Positions 9,513 to 17,464 of a stretch of 64,000 bases of DNA are shown here, one piece after another; position 1 is the first letter of the stretch; each line of letters opens with the position of its first letter. The notes below the pieces were generated by a model. That model searched no databases. It saw nothing but the letters and a program-made list of their open reading frames with translations, and was not told the origin of the DNA. The DNA is from an uncultured Haliea sp. (GTDB lineage: Bacteria > Pseudomonadota > Gammaproteobacteria > Pseudomonadales > Halieaceae): NCBI GenBank assembly GCA_913062625.1, contig CAJXWP010000001.1, forward strand, positions 62,001 through 126,000, given 5' to 3'. A program made the translations under genes and the position numbers.

Positions 9513-10580
9513 CTATCCATCGTTACCGACAAGAACTCTCAACGCGATTAACAACGCTTCATTATCTTCATCGGTGCCTATCGTGATGCGAAGGTGGTTG
9601 TCGATTCGTGGCTTGTCGAAATACCGCACCAGTATGCCCTGATCCCTTAAGCTCGAAAATAATTCTCTGGCGCTATATCGCGAGTGAGATGCCAAGATAA
9701 AATTGGCGCCTGAAGGCAATACATCAAATCCCAGTAGCCCCATTGCAGAGCACAACGTTTTACGCGTATTGATCACACGCATGCAGCTGTCGCGGAAATA
9801 GTCCTCATCCTCTATCGATGCCAATGCGGCCCGTTGAGCTATGACGTCCAATGGATAGGAGTTGAACGAATTTTTAACACGCCCAAGTGCCTCAATCAGT
9901 GTCTTACTGCCCAGAGCGAACCCGACTCGCAGGCCTGCTAATGCGCGGGATTTAGAGAGCGTCTGCACCACTAAAAGGTTGTCATATTCATCGATCAGCT
10001 GTGTCGCGGACTGACCGCCAAAATCAATGTAAGCTTCATCTATTACCACTACCGACTCCGCACTCCTTTGCAACAGAGCGCGAATTGAATCCAGGCTCAT
10101 CAGCATGCCGGTGGGCGCATTCGGGTTAGGCATAATGATGCCGCCATTTTTCACAGGATAGGCAGCAGTATCAATACTGAAATCTCCACCTAGAGGAACG
10201 GTGCGGTAGGTAATATCAAACATTGCAGACCACACCGGGTAAAAGCTATAGCTAACATCAGGAAAATACAGCGGCAACCTGTGCTTGAGCAATGCCATGA
10301 AAGCGAGGGCAAGAACCTCATCCGACCCATTGCCAACAAAGACCTGTTCTGTCTGCAAACCACAGCGAGCGGCTATCGCTTGCCTGAGAACAACGGACTC
10401 GGGATCTGGGTAAAGCCGTAACGCGTCAGAGCTGACTGCATTAATAGCCTCCATTACGCGAGGGGATGGGGGATAAGGACTTTCGTTAGTGTTGAGCTTG
10501 ACCAACTTATCGAGCAGGGGTTGTTCGCCGGGCACATAAGGCGTCAGCGTATTGACCACATCACTCCAGTAACGACTCAC
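9513..10580 (-). CDS. hisC: Histidinol-phosphate aminotransferase
   Basis: PLP-dependent aminotransferase converting imidazole acetol phosphate to histidinol phosphate. The 355-residue protein begins SRYWSDVVNTLTPYVPGEQP and has KLNTNESPYPPSP, the PNPNAPTG segment, VVIDEAYIDF and the PLP lysine in TLSKSRALAGLRVG, all typical of HisC. The start codon is GTG at 10580. It stands alone, without other his genes in view, and is convergent with the FabH-like gene. A related class I/II aromatic aminotransferase is possible, but the N-terminal motifs fit HisC well. Confidence 0.9.
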   Translation of the reverse strand: MSRYWSDVVNTLTPYVPGEQPLLDKLVKLNTNESPYPPSPRVMEAINAVSSDALRLYPDPESVVLRQAIAARCGLQTEQVFVGNGSDEVLALAFMALLKHRLPLYFPDVSYSFYPVWSAMFDITYRTVPLGGDFSIDTAAYPVKNGGIIMPNPNAPTGMLMSLDSIRALLQRSAESVVVIDEAYIDFGGQSATQLIDEYDNLLVVQTLSKSRALAGLRVGFALGSKTLIEALGRVKNSFNSYPLDVIAQRAALASIEDEDYFRDSCMRVINTRKTLCSAMGLLGFDVLPSGANFILASHSRYSARELFSSLRDQGILVRYFDKPRIDNHLRITIGTDEDNEALLIALRVLVGNDG

Positions 10581-10663
10581 GATATGCCCTGACCTTGCAC
10601 TGAGTCGTGCTTGCCGGCCGACCTGTGCGACAAGCCCGAACTAATAACGAGCTTCATTAATAA

Positions 10664-10739
10664 TGGCGTCCCCTAGGGGGTTCGAACCCCTGTTACCGCC
10701 GTGAAAGGGCAGTGTCCTGGACCACTAGACGAAGGGGAC
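10664..10739 (-). tRNA. tRNA-Glu (anticodon UUC)
   Basis: On the minus strand the 76-base gene starts GTCCCCTTCGTCTAGTGG, has anticodon loop CTTTCAC with TTC flanked by the CTGCC/GGCGG stem, the T-arm GGTTCGAACCC and a matching acceptor stem GGGGAC, and encodes the 3' CCA. All four arms pair. It lies between hisC and the porin gene. No integrase or duplicated 3' end is present nearby. Confidence 0.98.
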
Positions 10740-10877
10740 GCGGCGACTTCTTGCGTTCGCTAAAACGCGGGGCTATTGTACCCAAGCGAACCTGTGATGC
10801 AAGTTTCGCGGCATGGTGTTAAGACACAAAATTGAATGGTCACGCCAGTAGCCGCAAGTTATCCATACAATCGTGTG

Positions 10878-12134
10878 CTAGTACTGATAACCCGTGTCCA
10901 GTTGTATTCGATCATAGCTCGCATCACCACCCAATTTAATGCCAGTAGTATTGTTGAAAAAATAGGTAGTGCCCACATACCACTTGGCATCGACAGCGTA
11001 TTTTGCCGAGAAGGTGCTGCCCTTCACATCGGTGCCACCTCCGGCGAAATCAGAGTTCGTAATCAGCCCCAAGGTTGCGTTCGCGTCAAGACTCTCGTAT
11101 TGATACTGTACCTGCCAATCCCCCTTTTCCTTGATATTACCCAGCAGCACGCCTGCCAGATAACCGGTGTCCAATTCGTCGACATCACTATTTTTGACAT
11201 AATCCACAAATACACTCAACGGCAGATCAAATGCGGTCAAGCCTACCGCTATAGAACCATTATAGAGCTTATAGTCGTACGCATAGACCTCAACCCCATT
11301 TTCAACGACAGAGGAGTTGCCGAAAAACACATCGTCGTAGATAGGGCCATAGCCTTTTACGGGTATATCGATATAGCCTGCAGCAGCCGTCAGCGTGGCG
11401 CCTTCAAAGAGCTGAAGATTAGCACCAATCTGGGCAACGAATAGGCCGGACTCACTCTTCGCACTATCGCTCTCGATAAAGTCATACACCGCATTCGCGA
11501 AGAACCTGCCATTTGACCAACCCACTGCCAGGCCCTCTTGACGAAAGTCTCCATCAAAAATTAACTGACTTTTTGCAGGTCTATAGTAGGGATTGGCGAA
11601 AATTCCGGCGGTGACATAGCTACTCTCAATTGGTCTCCAGGTAGCGTAAGCCAAATCAAGATTAATCTCTTTGCTGGTGCTGCCATCACCCAGCGTCTGG
11701 TTGCTTGACACGGGATCTTCAGACCCGGTGGCGAGACCAAACCCCACCACTGTGGTGTCGCTAATTTTAGCCACCAGAGCCGGACGAGCCCGGATGCGCC
11801 AGCGCTCGCGGCCATCTTTACCCTCTTCATCGACCGACTCATATCGGAAGCGGTAATCGCCTTTCCACCTGATTTTCTCCGACCAGGACATGTCACGGGT
11901 CTTGCGCTGCAGCGAGCCTATCTCAGCATTAGTGACGGCAAGGTCTTCCATTATGACAGTAGTCTTACGCGTCGCCCGCAACTGCTGATTCTCAATTTCA
12001 AGTGCATCCACACGCTCACTCATGGCTTCAAATTGAGCCTTAAACTGCTCCCATTCAGCTTGAGGTACTTGGGCACTAGCGCCCGTAACCCCAATAATGG
12101 CAAAACCTGACACTGCAAAAATCGACTTTTTCAT
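10878..12134 (-). CDS. Putative outer-membrane porin (Porin_5-like)
   Basis: Predicted beta-barrel outer-membrane channel. From the ATG at 12134 the product has 418 residues. It starts with a signal peptide (MKKSIFAVSGFAIIGVTGASA, cleavage before Gln), then a coiled-coil-prone stretch (about residues 25-65, EAMSERVDALEIENQQLRAT) as in trimeric porins. The barrel follows with alternating aromatic strands, a WKGDYRFRYE entry segment, and ends in an aromatic C-terminal residue (LDTGYQY), the assembly signal for outer-membrane proteins. In-frame ATGs at 12164 and 12140 exist, but AGGAG at 12145-12149 is best spaced for 12134. Substrate unknown. Confidence 0.8.
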   Translation of the reverse strand: MKKSIFAVSGFAIIGVTGASAQVPQAEWEQFKAQFEAMSERVDALEIENQQLRATRKTTVIMEDLAVTNAEIGSLQRKTRDMSWSEKIRWKGDYRFRYESVDEEGKDGRERWRIRARPALVAKISDTTVVGFGLATGSEDPVSSNQTLGDGSTSKEINLDLAYATWRPIESSYVTAGIFANPYYRPAKSQLIFDGDFRQEGLAVGWSNGRFFANAVYDFIESDSAKSESGLFVAQIGANLQLFEGATLTAAAGYIDIPVKGYGPIYDDVFFGNSSVVENGVEVYAYDYKLYNGSIAVGLTAFDLPLSVFVDYVKNSDVDELDTGYLAGVLLGNIKEKGDWQVQYQYESLDANATLGLITNSDFAGGGTDVKGSTFSAKYAVDAKWYVGTTYFFNNTTGIKLGGDASYDRIQLDTGYQY

Positions 12135-12280
12135 CCTCATCTCTCCTAAATAGACAGCTGACACACGCAGCTATCAATAGACTGCGGAGACAAGATTATT
12201 CAATAAAGATGACAGCTTTATGCCGGAAAATGAGGATTTTATACCCCTCCATCACAAAAGAACAGATTAGAAACGCGCCG

Positions 12281-12310
12281 AAAAAACGCAAAATGCTCAC
12301 CGAGCATTTT
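12281..12310 (-). terminator. Intrinsic terminator after the LLM oxidoreductase gene
   Basis: A perfect 9-bp stem (12290-12298 with 12302-12310, loop of three) begins at the stop codon of the minus-strand gene and is followed on the minus strand by GCG and six T (12286-12281). Confidence 0.65.
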
Positions 12311-13347
12311 TATGGCGCGTCGGGACTCTTCAGTTGTCGTACGGCAGCACCACATAAGGCATCATCAGTGGGATTATTCGGCATAGGAAAGGTGATGCGC
12401 TGGGCAAGACCTCCAAAGCGTTCACGGAATATCTGTGCGATCTCACTGTAGGTTCCGCGAGGCACAAACTTACTCAGCATATCGTCGGTAATGATATTGG
12501 GCATTTCCTGCCAGTTGCCCTGTCGAGTCATATCCAAGAGTCGCTGACCCTTGTCCTGCCAACCAAACAACTCCAGGCTAGGCCAGTAGGCGGGCGTAGA
12601 ATACAAAAATCCGAGTAAATTGCGCATCTTTTCCCATTCAGCCGCCACCTGCTGCTCGTCCTTTCCAGTGGCCGTCAGAGGTCCAAGGACAAATTTAAAA
12701 CCTTCAGCAGAGCGTTGCGCGCGATCAAAGCCGGCCTGCAGTCGTGGCAGACAAACCTCACTGATATATTCAGGCGGTGTATTCGTCGGGTGAGTGATCA
12801 TGCCATCCGCAATGCGACCTACCATGGTAGTCATCGCCGGACCCACTGCGCCACACAAAATCGGAATATCAGGGTGCTCGATGGGTCCCGGATTGAAAAA
12901 AGGTTGTAATTTTGTCAGCGTATAATGATTGCCCTCAAAGGCTAGGCGTTCGCCGGTCTGAAAGCTGTGAAAAATCGCCTTCATCGCCTGCACATACTCG
13001 CGCATCTGAGGCACTGGAGAGTCCCAGCGTGCAGAATAACGCTTTTCAATATTCGCTTGAATCTGAGTACCTAAACCCACTTCAAACCTTCCTGCTGACA
13101 TCTTTTGTAAATCCCATGCAGCAATCGCAGAAATCATCGGGCTACGGGCAAACGCCACGAGCACGGCTGTACTGACGGTCAGTTTCGACGTCGCATTGAG
13201 CGCCATGGCCGCAAGCAGCAGCCCATCATGAACAGCATCTGGAACCTGCAGGCCATCAAATCCCATGGCTTCAGCACGCGCAGCATGCTGTCCGATCTCC
13301 GCTGGACCCATGTCCTCGGGTGTGGAAGCAAACACTTCAAACGTCAC
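12310..13347 (-). CDS. LLM class flavin/F420-type oxidoreductase (TIGR03617-like)
   Basis: Luciferase-like monooxygenase superfamily TIM-barrel oxidoreductase that uses reduced FMN or F420. The 345-residue product shows EAMGFDGLQVPDAVHDGLLL near the N-terminus, VAFARSPM, the SAGRFEVGLGTQ segment and FFNPGPIEHPDIP, matching by memory the family named TIGR03617. Members were first described from F420-using actinobacteria; whether this organism makes F420 cannot be seen here, so FMN is equally possible. It is divergent from the sulfotransferase gene at 13636 across a 288-base gap and is followed by its own terminator. Confidence 0.8.
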   Translation of the reverse strand: MTFEVFASTPEDMGPAEIGQHAARAEAMGFDGLQVPDAVHDGLLLAAMALNATSKLTVSTAVLVAFARSPMISAIAAWDLQKMSAGRFEVGLGTQIQANIEKRYSARWDSPVPQMREYVQAMKAIFHSFQTGERLAFEGNHYTLTKLQPFFNPGPIEHPDIPILCGAVGPAMTTMVGRIADGMITHPTNTPPEYISEVCLPRLQAGFDRAQRSAEGFKFVLGPLTATGKDEQQVAAEWEKMRNLLGFLYSTPAYWPSLELFGWQDKGQRLLDMTRQGNWQEMPNIITDDMLSKFVPRGTYSEIAQIFRERFGGLAQRITFPMPNNPTDDALCGAAVRQLKSPDAP

Positions 13348-13635
13348 TAAGCACTCCTATTTCCAACTGTTCAACAGGCTACAATTTAAGACATAGAAAC
13401 GCCGATGGATCAAACGGATATTCTCTAAAACGACGAAATACCAACATGTCATACCCAAATCGCAAACTATGAAGGTTTCCAACCCACCCGTTGGCAAACT
13501 GTGCGTGCCAGAGCGCATCTATCGAGCTATCCTTGTGGCTGTTGATAAAACAATAAAACGCGCTGATACCAGGTAGCTAATCTCTGTGTGGCGATGCGCA
13601 ACAATTAACAGAATGGGAAAGGACACAGCCTACAA

Positions 13636-14775
13636 ATGTATTTTGACTTCGATTATTATTGGCGCGTTTTACGCCACGTCTGGACGCTTAACGAATGGCC
13701 CGGCCGCAATGGCATGCTCGTCCGTTTACTTGTCCTTGTGCCCCTTAGCACAATATTCCACACATTATGTTTTGTTCTAGACTACCTTTTCTTCCCTCGC
13801 CTATGGTGGCAACAAGTGCAGCAGCCGATTTTTATCGTCGGCCATGCGCGCAGCGGATCTACACTAACACATCGCATGCTCGCCTCTGACGGAGAATCCT
13901 TCAGTTATTTTCTGTACTGGGAGACATTTTTCCCATCGCTATTACAAAAGAAAATTATTCGGGCACTAGGCTGGGTAGATCAACATGTGTTTGGTGGCCC
14001 TATTAAAAGGAGACTCGAAGTCTGGGACGAAAAAATGTTTGGTCAGTATCGGCACATCCACGATATGAGTCTGTGGAATTCTGAGGAAGACCAGTTTGTT
14101 ATGCGCGCAGCGTTCGTCACCCAGCAATGGGCAGTTGACGTGCCTCTAATGGAGGTGATCGACCTGTTCCATGTTGACCAGATGCCTGACAAAAAAAAGC
14201 GTCGCTGGATGCATCACTACCGCGAATGCGTCAAGCGCCAACTGTTACTCAACGGCGGCAATCGCGTTCATCTAAGCAAAAATCCTGTCATGAGTGGATG
14301 GATCGAGTCACTAATAGAAACGTTTCCAGATGCACGTATTGCCGTAGTGATGCGCGATCCGACTCAATGCATCCCCAGCGTGCTCAAATTAATGGAGGTT
14401 AGCTGGGTCGGCAAAGGGTGGCGACAAGAAGACTTCGAAGGGTCTTTACGCATGTTGACAAACATCTCCTTTGATACTTTTCATCGCCCTCGTGAGGTCC
14501 TTGCGCGACACCCAGGCACGCCACAAATCGTTGTCGACTATCGAGAACTTACAGCGCAGCCTAGAGCAGCCATAACAGAGCTCTATCGTGTCTTCGGCAT
14601 ACCGCTATCTGCCACGTTTGACGCACACTTATTAGCTCAGGAAGACAAAGAGCGCAGCCACAGCACTCGCTTCGAATACAGCATCGACGACTACGAGTTG
14701 TCGCGCGAACGTATCGAAACCGAGCTGTCGGATTTTTTTGATGAGTATCACTGGGCGCAGGAGTCGCAAGCATGA
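13636..14775 (+). CDS. Sulfotransferase family protein
   Basis: Predicted to transfer a sulfuryl group from PAPS to an unknown acceptor. The 379-residue product has an N-terminal hydrophobic segment (about residues 30-55, LVRLLVLVPLSTIFHTLCFVL) and then the PAPS 5'-phosphosulfate loop FIVGHARSGSTLTHRML. The 3'-phosphate region is AVVMRDPTQCIPS. This fits the bacterial Sulfotransfer_3 group with N-terminal membrane attachment. Its stop overlaps the start of the next gene (ATGA), so it is co-translated with the dehydrogenase. Ribosome-binding sequence GGAAAGGA at 13616-13623 is rather distant from the ATG. Confidence 0.82.
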   Translation: MYFDFDYYWRVLRHVWTLNEWPGRNGMLVRLLVLVPLSTIFHTLCFVLDYLFFPRLWWQQVQQPIFIVGHARSGSTLTHRMLASDGESFSYFLYWETFFPSLLQKKIIRALGWVDQHVFGGPIKRRLEVWDEKMFGQYRHIHDMSLWNSEEDQFVMRAAFVTQQWAVDVPLMEVIDLFHVDQMPDKKKRRWMHHYRECVKRQLLLNGGNRVHLSKNPVMSGWIESLIETFPDARIAVVMRDPTQCIPSVLKLMEVSWVGKGWRQEDFEGSLRMLTNISFDTFHRPREVLARHPGTPQIVVDYRELTAQPRAAITELYRVFGIPLSATFDAHLLAQEDKERSHSTRFEYSIDDYELSRERIETELSDFFDEYHWAQESQA

Positions 14776-15623
14776 AGTTATTAGTGGGAAAGACAGCTTT
14801 GGTCACCGGGGCAAGCAGAGGAATTGGTCTGGCAATCGCACGTCGATTTGCCGCGGAGGGTGCCTCGGTTGTGCTGTGTGCTTCTCGCCTTGGCACGCAC
14901 GGAAAGCTCCAGGGCACGCTGGAGGAGGCAGTAGCGCTTATCAAAGCACAGCAGGGACAAGCGGCCGCAGTCGCATGTGATCTCAGCGATGCTGACGCAA
15001 GAGCAGACCTGCTAACAAGGGCTAACCAATACTTCGGTCCGATCGATATTTTAGTCAACAATGCTGCCGCTGCAGATATGATTTTGCCCAGTGCCGTCAC
15101 AACCGCGCAGCGCAATTTTATGTACGACCTCAATGTCAACGTTCCAATAGAACTGGCTCAGCAGGCGATGCCGAGCATGCGTGAACGAGGCGCTGGCTGG
15201 ATTCTCAACATCAGCTCCCGCAGCTGTGAACAACCGATAGTACCCTACCGTGACTCGGCTATTGCAGCTCACGTTATTTCAGCTTACGGAGCAACCAAGG
15301 CCGCACTCAATCGATACTCCAGCGGTCTGGCTCATGAGGTTGCAGAGCACGGTATTTATGTCAATACGCTGGCCCCGGAAAACATCGTTCTCACTTCCGC
15401 CGCAGAATATGTGCGCGATATCGCCAGACGCAATCCAGACATGGCTGAGCCGGTGGAGATGATGGCGGAGGCTGCGCTGGCCTTGTGCCATGGCTCGACT
15501 GTCGGGCAAGTGTGCTACAGCAGACGATTGGTGCACAGCATGGGTCTTTCGGTTAAATCATTGGATGGCAAAACCCTGCTAGGCAATGCTCTTCTGCCCG
15601 CCGACCTCGATGCAAGCGCATAA
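14772..15623 (+). CDS. Short-chain dehydrogenase/reductase
   Basis: NAD(P)-dependent oxidoreductase of the SDR superfamily. The 283-residue product has the cofactor motif TGASRGIG (about residues 13-20), the NNAA motif, catalytic Ser in LNISSRS and the YGATK catalytic Tyr/Lys pair. It is longer than a minimal SDR (about 250), with a C-terminal extension. It begins within the last codon of the sulfotransferase gene and is followed 32 bases later by the DUF1214-like gene, making a three-gene plus-strand operon. Substrate unknown. Confidence 0.9.
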   Translation: MKLLVGKTALVTGASRGIGLAIARRFAAEGASVVLCASRLGTHGKLQGTLEEAVALIKAQQGQAAAVACDLSDADARADLLTRANQYFGPIDILVNNAAAADMILPSAVTTAQRNFMYDLNVNVPIELAQQAMPSMRERGAGWILNISSRSCEQPIVPYRDSAIAAHVISAYGATKAALNRYSSGLAHEVAEHGIYVNTLAPENIVLTSAAEYVRDIARRNPDMAEPVEMMAEAALALCHGSTVGQVCYSRRLVHSMGLSVKSLDGKTLLGNALLPADLDASA

Positions 15624-15655
15624 TCAATCAATATGTGCTCAAGGAAACTAACGCA

Positions 15656-17053
15656 ATGAATACTAAATCAGGTGACGCAAAACAAGCTTTGCGTGCGGCA
15701 TGGGATGAGATGATCCAGGTGCTCGAACATGCACGCGATGCGATCGACCAGCCCGATCTGATGCCGGCACCGGACAATGATCGTAATTTGGCTGAGGGTT
15801 ACCGCTATTTGATGGGCTTTGTCCATGCGGCGGCAGAGCGCGCATTCCATGATGATCCGCAACGGCCTCAGTTTCGCAACGCTCTGAGTGTGATTACGCG
15901 GGCTACCATCGACAACGCCGATGCCATTTATTTTTACACACCAATAGACGGGCGCCAACACTACCTTATTCGAGGTAATGCCGGGGATAGCGGTCATTGG
16001 CGTGGAGAAGCCGCTGTTTCTAGCCGACCGAAGGCGCCTCATTACCTTATCTTCGAGGCTAGCTCTGGGTGCCTCGCAGGCGACTCTGGCGATTTATTGG
16101 AATTACGTCCCGGCATGAAAACCCAGACAGGAAGGTTGGACTCCTCGCTTATTCAGGTAAACTCCGACGGCAGCTTCGACATCTTATTGGCACCCGAGCG
16201 GCCCGCTGACTATAGCGGAAACTTTATCTCCACGTTAAAGGTTGTCAATAAAGCGCATCCGACCGACCCCGCGATCCAACCAGAGCGATATGCCACTTAT
16301 GTCAGCGGCAGACAGTTATTCAACGACTGGGAACGCGAAGAAGCTATTCATTTGGAGATTACGCAGCTCGGAAATGAAGGCAGTCATGCGCCCGCCTATT
16401 CGCCAGAACGCGCCGCACAGGAAATTCGACATTTTGGAGAGATTGTGCGAAATCAGATGGTCTTCTGGAATGCCTTCTGGACTATTCCTATGGGCACCTA
16501 TGGTGAGCGCCCGGGCACAATTCCGGGAATAGGTTTTAAACGCAACGCCTTCAACCAGATCAACGCCGCCTCGGGCGCTACCGGGGGCGGCATGAGCACT
16601 AACTTATATGCTGGAGGGATCTTTGAACTCGAATCTGACGAGGCTCTGATTATAGAAAATAGGATACAACTCCAGCCACATTATGTCGGCTTCCAACTGG
16701 GAAACCTGTGGGGCGAGTCTATAGAATACGCAAACCAAATCGGAAGCCTCAACGGACACCAGATGAGTGTTGACCCAGATGGCGTCATCCGACTTGTGGT
16801 GGCGCATAACGACCCAGGTATCCCCAACTGGCTAGACACCAGCGGCCATCGTGAGGGCTTTATGGCACCGCGCTGGGCCTATAGTGAAACGCCAGACCCA
16901 GAACAGTGGCCGAGCATTACACTCAAAAAGGTACCTTTTAAAGACATTCGCGCTCATCTGCCTGTATCAACGGCTGTTGTCACCCAAGAACAACGTAAAG
17001 AACAAATAACGATACGGCAGCGCCACGTTCAAAGGCGTTTCCGGGCCTTCTGA
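15656..17053 (+). CDS. DUF1214-like protein of unknown function
   Basis: The 465-residue product is not confidently assignable to an enzyme. Its C-terminal third (pattern ...ENRIQLQPHYVGFQLGNLW, then SLNGHQMSVDPDGVIRLVVAHNDPGIPNWLDT.GHREG) resembles the DUF1214 family as remembered; family members often sit in catabolic or steroid-degradation clusters. No signal peptide or membrane segment is seen. The start is taken as ATG 15656 because AAGGA at 15641-15645 is ten bases upstream; an upstream in-frame GTG at 15635 has no good site. It closes the sulfotransferase-SDR operon. Confidence 0.7.
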   Translation: MNTKSGDAKQALRAAWDEMIQVLEHARDAIDQPDLMPAPDNDRNLAEGYRYLMGFVHAAAERAFHDDPQRPQFRNALSVITRATIDNADAIYFYTPIDGRQHYLIRGNAGDSGHWRGEAAVSSRPKAPHYLIFEASSGCLAGDSGDLLELRPGMKTQTGRLDSSLIQVNSDGSFDILLAPERPADYSGNFISTLKVVNKAHPTDPAIQPERYATYVSGRQLFNDWEREEAIHLEITQLGNEGSHAPAYSPERAAQEIRHFGEIVRNQMVFWNAFWTIPMGTYGERPGTIPGIGFKRNAFNQINAASGATGGGMSTNLYAGGIFELESDEALIIENRIQLQPHYVGFQLGNLWGESIEYANQIGSLNGHQMSVDPDGVIRLVVAHNDPGIPNWLDTSGHREGFMAPRWAYSETPDPEQWPSITLKKVPFKDIRAHLPVSTAVVTQEQRKEQITIRQRHVQRRFRAF

Positions 17054-17093
17054 CCGCGGCGCTCGAAAAGCCGCTGCTGTGATCGAGTAGCTG

Positions 17094-17333
17094 ACGGCGA
17101 GAGAGTTCCAGACCAATGCCGTCGGATAACACCCGGTCCAAAACCACTAATGACGGACGCTGATCAACAATCGGCTGGCAGGCTTGCTGTATGTCTATGT
17201 CTATGTCTATGTCTATGTCTATGTCTATGTCTATGTCTATGGCTTTGATATAGCCGAAGTCCGCAGCTTCCAGAACCAGTCGCAACATATCCCTGATGGC
17301 TCATTAATGATCAACAATGAACGGCGTCGGCAT
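17094..17333 (-). pseudogene. Relic of a PhoB-type response-regulator receiver domain
   Basis: Read on the minus strand from an ATG at 17333, the frame gives MPTPFIVDH, then two consecutive stops (TAA TGA), then AIRDMLRLVLEAADFGYIKA, an (Asp-Ile) run coded by a hexanucleotide repeat, and QQACQPIVDQRPSLVVLD followed by GLELSRR. This follows the order of a PhoB-like receiver: FIVDDE..IREML...LEMAGY..LEA..QQA..IVD.+PDLILLD.....GIELARR, with the phospho-acceptor Asp equivalent in VVLD. The two stops fall exactly where the acidic DE pair should be, and similarity ends after SRR, so the DNA-binding domain is missing. The gene is dead or a fragment. PhoB-type is a judgement from memory of the family. 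Confidence 0.65.
17191..17241. repeat. Hexanucleotide microsatellite (ATGTCT)8
   Basis: Eight perfect copies of ATGTCT (17191-17238) plus a partial ninth ATG. On the minus strand, in the frame of the response-regulator relic, the unit codes Asp-Ile. The array sits between the segments corresponding to ..EA and QQA.. of the receiver domain, so it has replaced or expanded a few codons there. Confidence 0.97.
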
Positions 17334-17464
17334 GCTCTTAAGCTTAAATACTCTCTCAACAGTAGGCGCAATTGGGTGGTGGAATTATGACAGCTTGTGG
17401 CATCTGCGAAAAAACACAAATGAGGCGGGCTGAAGCAGTCGGCTATTCACGCGCTCAAGGCGTC
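17334..17464. other. Non-coding gap before the oxidoreductase operon end
   Basis: No credible gene or terminator hairpin was recognised in these 131 bases, which follow the relic and precede the 3' end of the minus-strand oxidoreductase operon. Together with 17054-17333 it forms a 411-base stretch without an intact gene. Confidence 0.6.

Noticed and set aside
10664-10739. tRNA-Glu as an integration site
   Set aside because: No integrase, no duplicated tRNA 3' end and ordinary housekeeping genes on both sides.
10836-11444. Open frame of 202 codons antisense to the porin gene
   Set aside because: Shadow of the porin coding sequence.
12195-12216. Pho-box-like CTGTCAT upstream of the porin gene
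   Set aside because: Only one half-site matches; the second half has three of seven bases, and it lies downstream of the only -10-like sequence.
13469-13576. Short plus-strand frame (35 codons) between the LLM and sulfotransferase genes
   Set aside because: No ribosome-binding site and no sign of coding constraint; probably chance.
17184-17241. Possible CRISPR array or phase-variable contingency locus
   Set aside because: The repeat is a simple 6-base tandem without spacers, and it lies in a frame already broken by stop codons; its unit does not shift frame.
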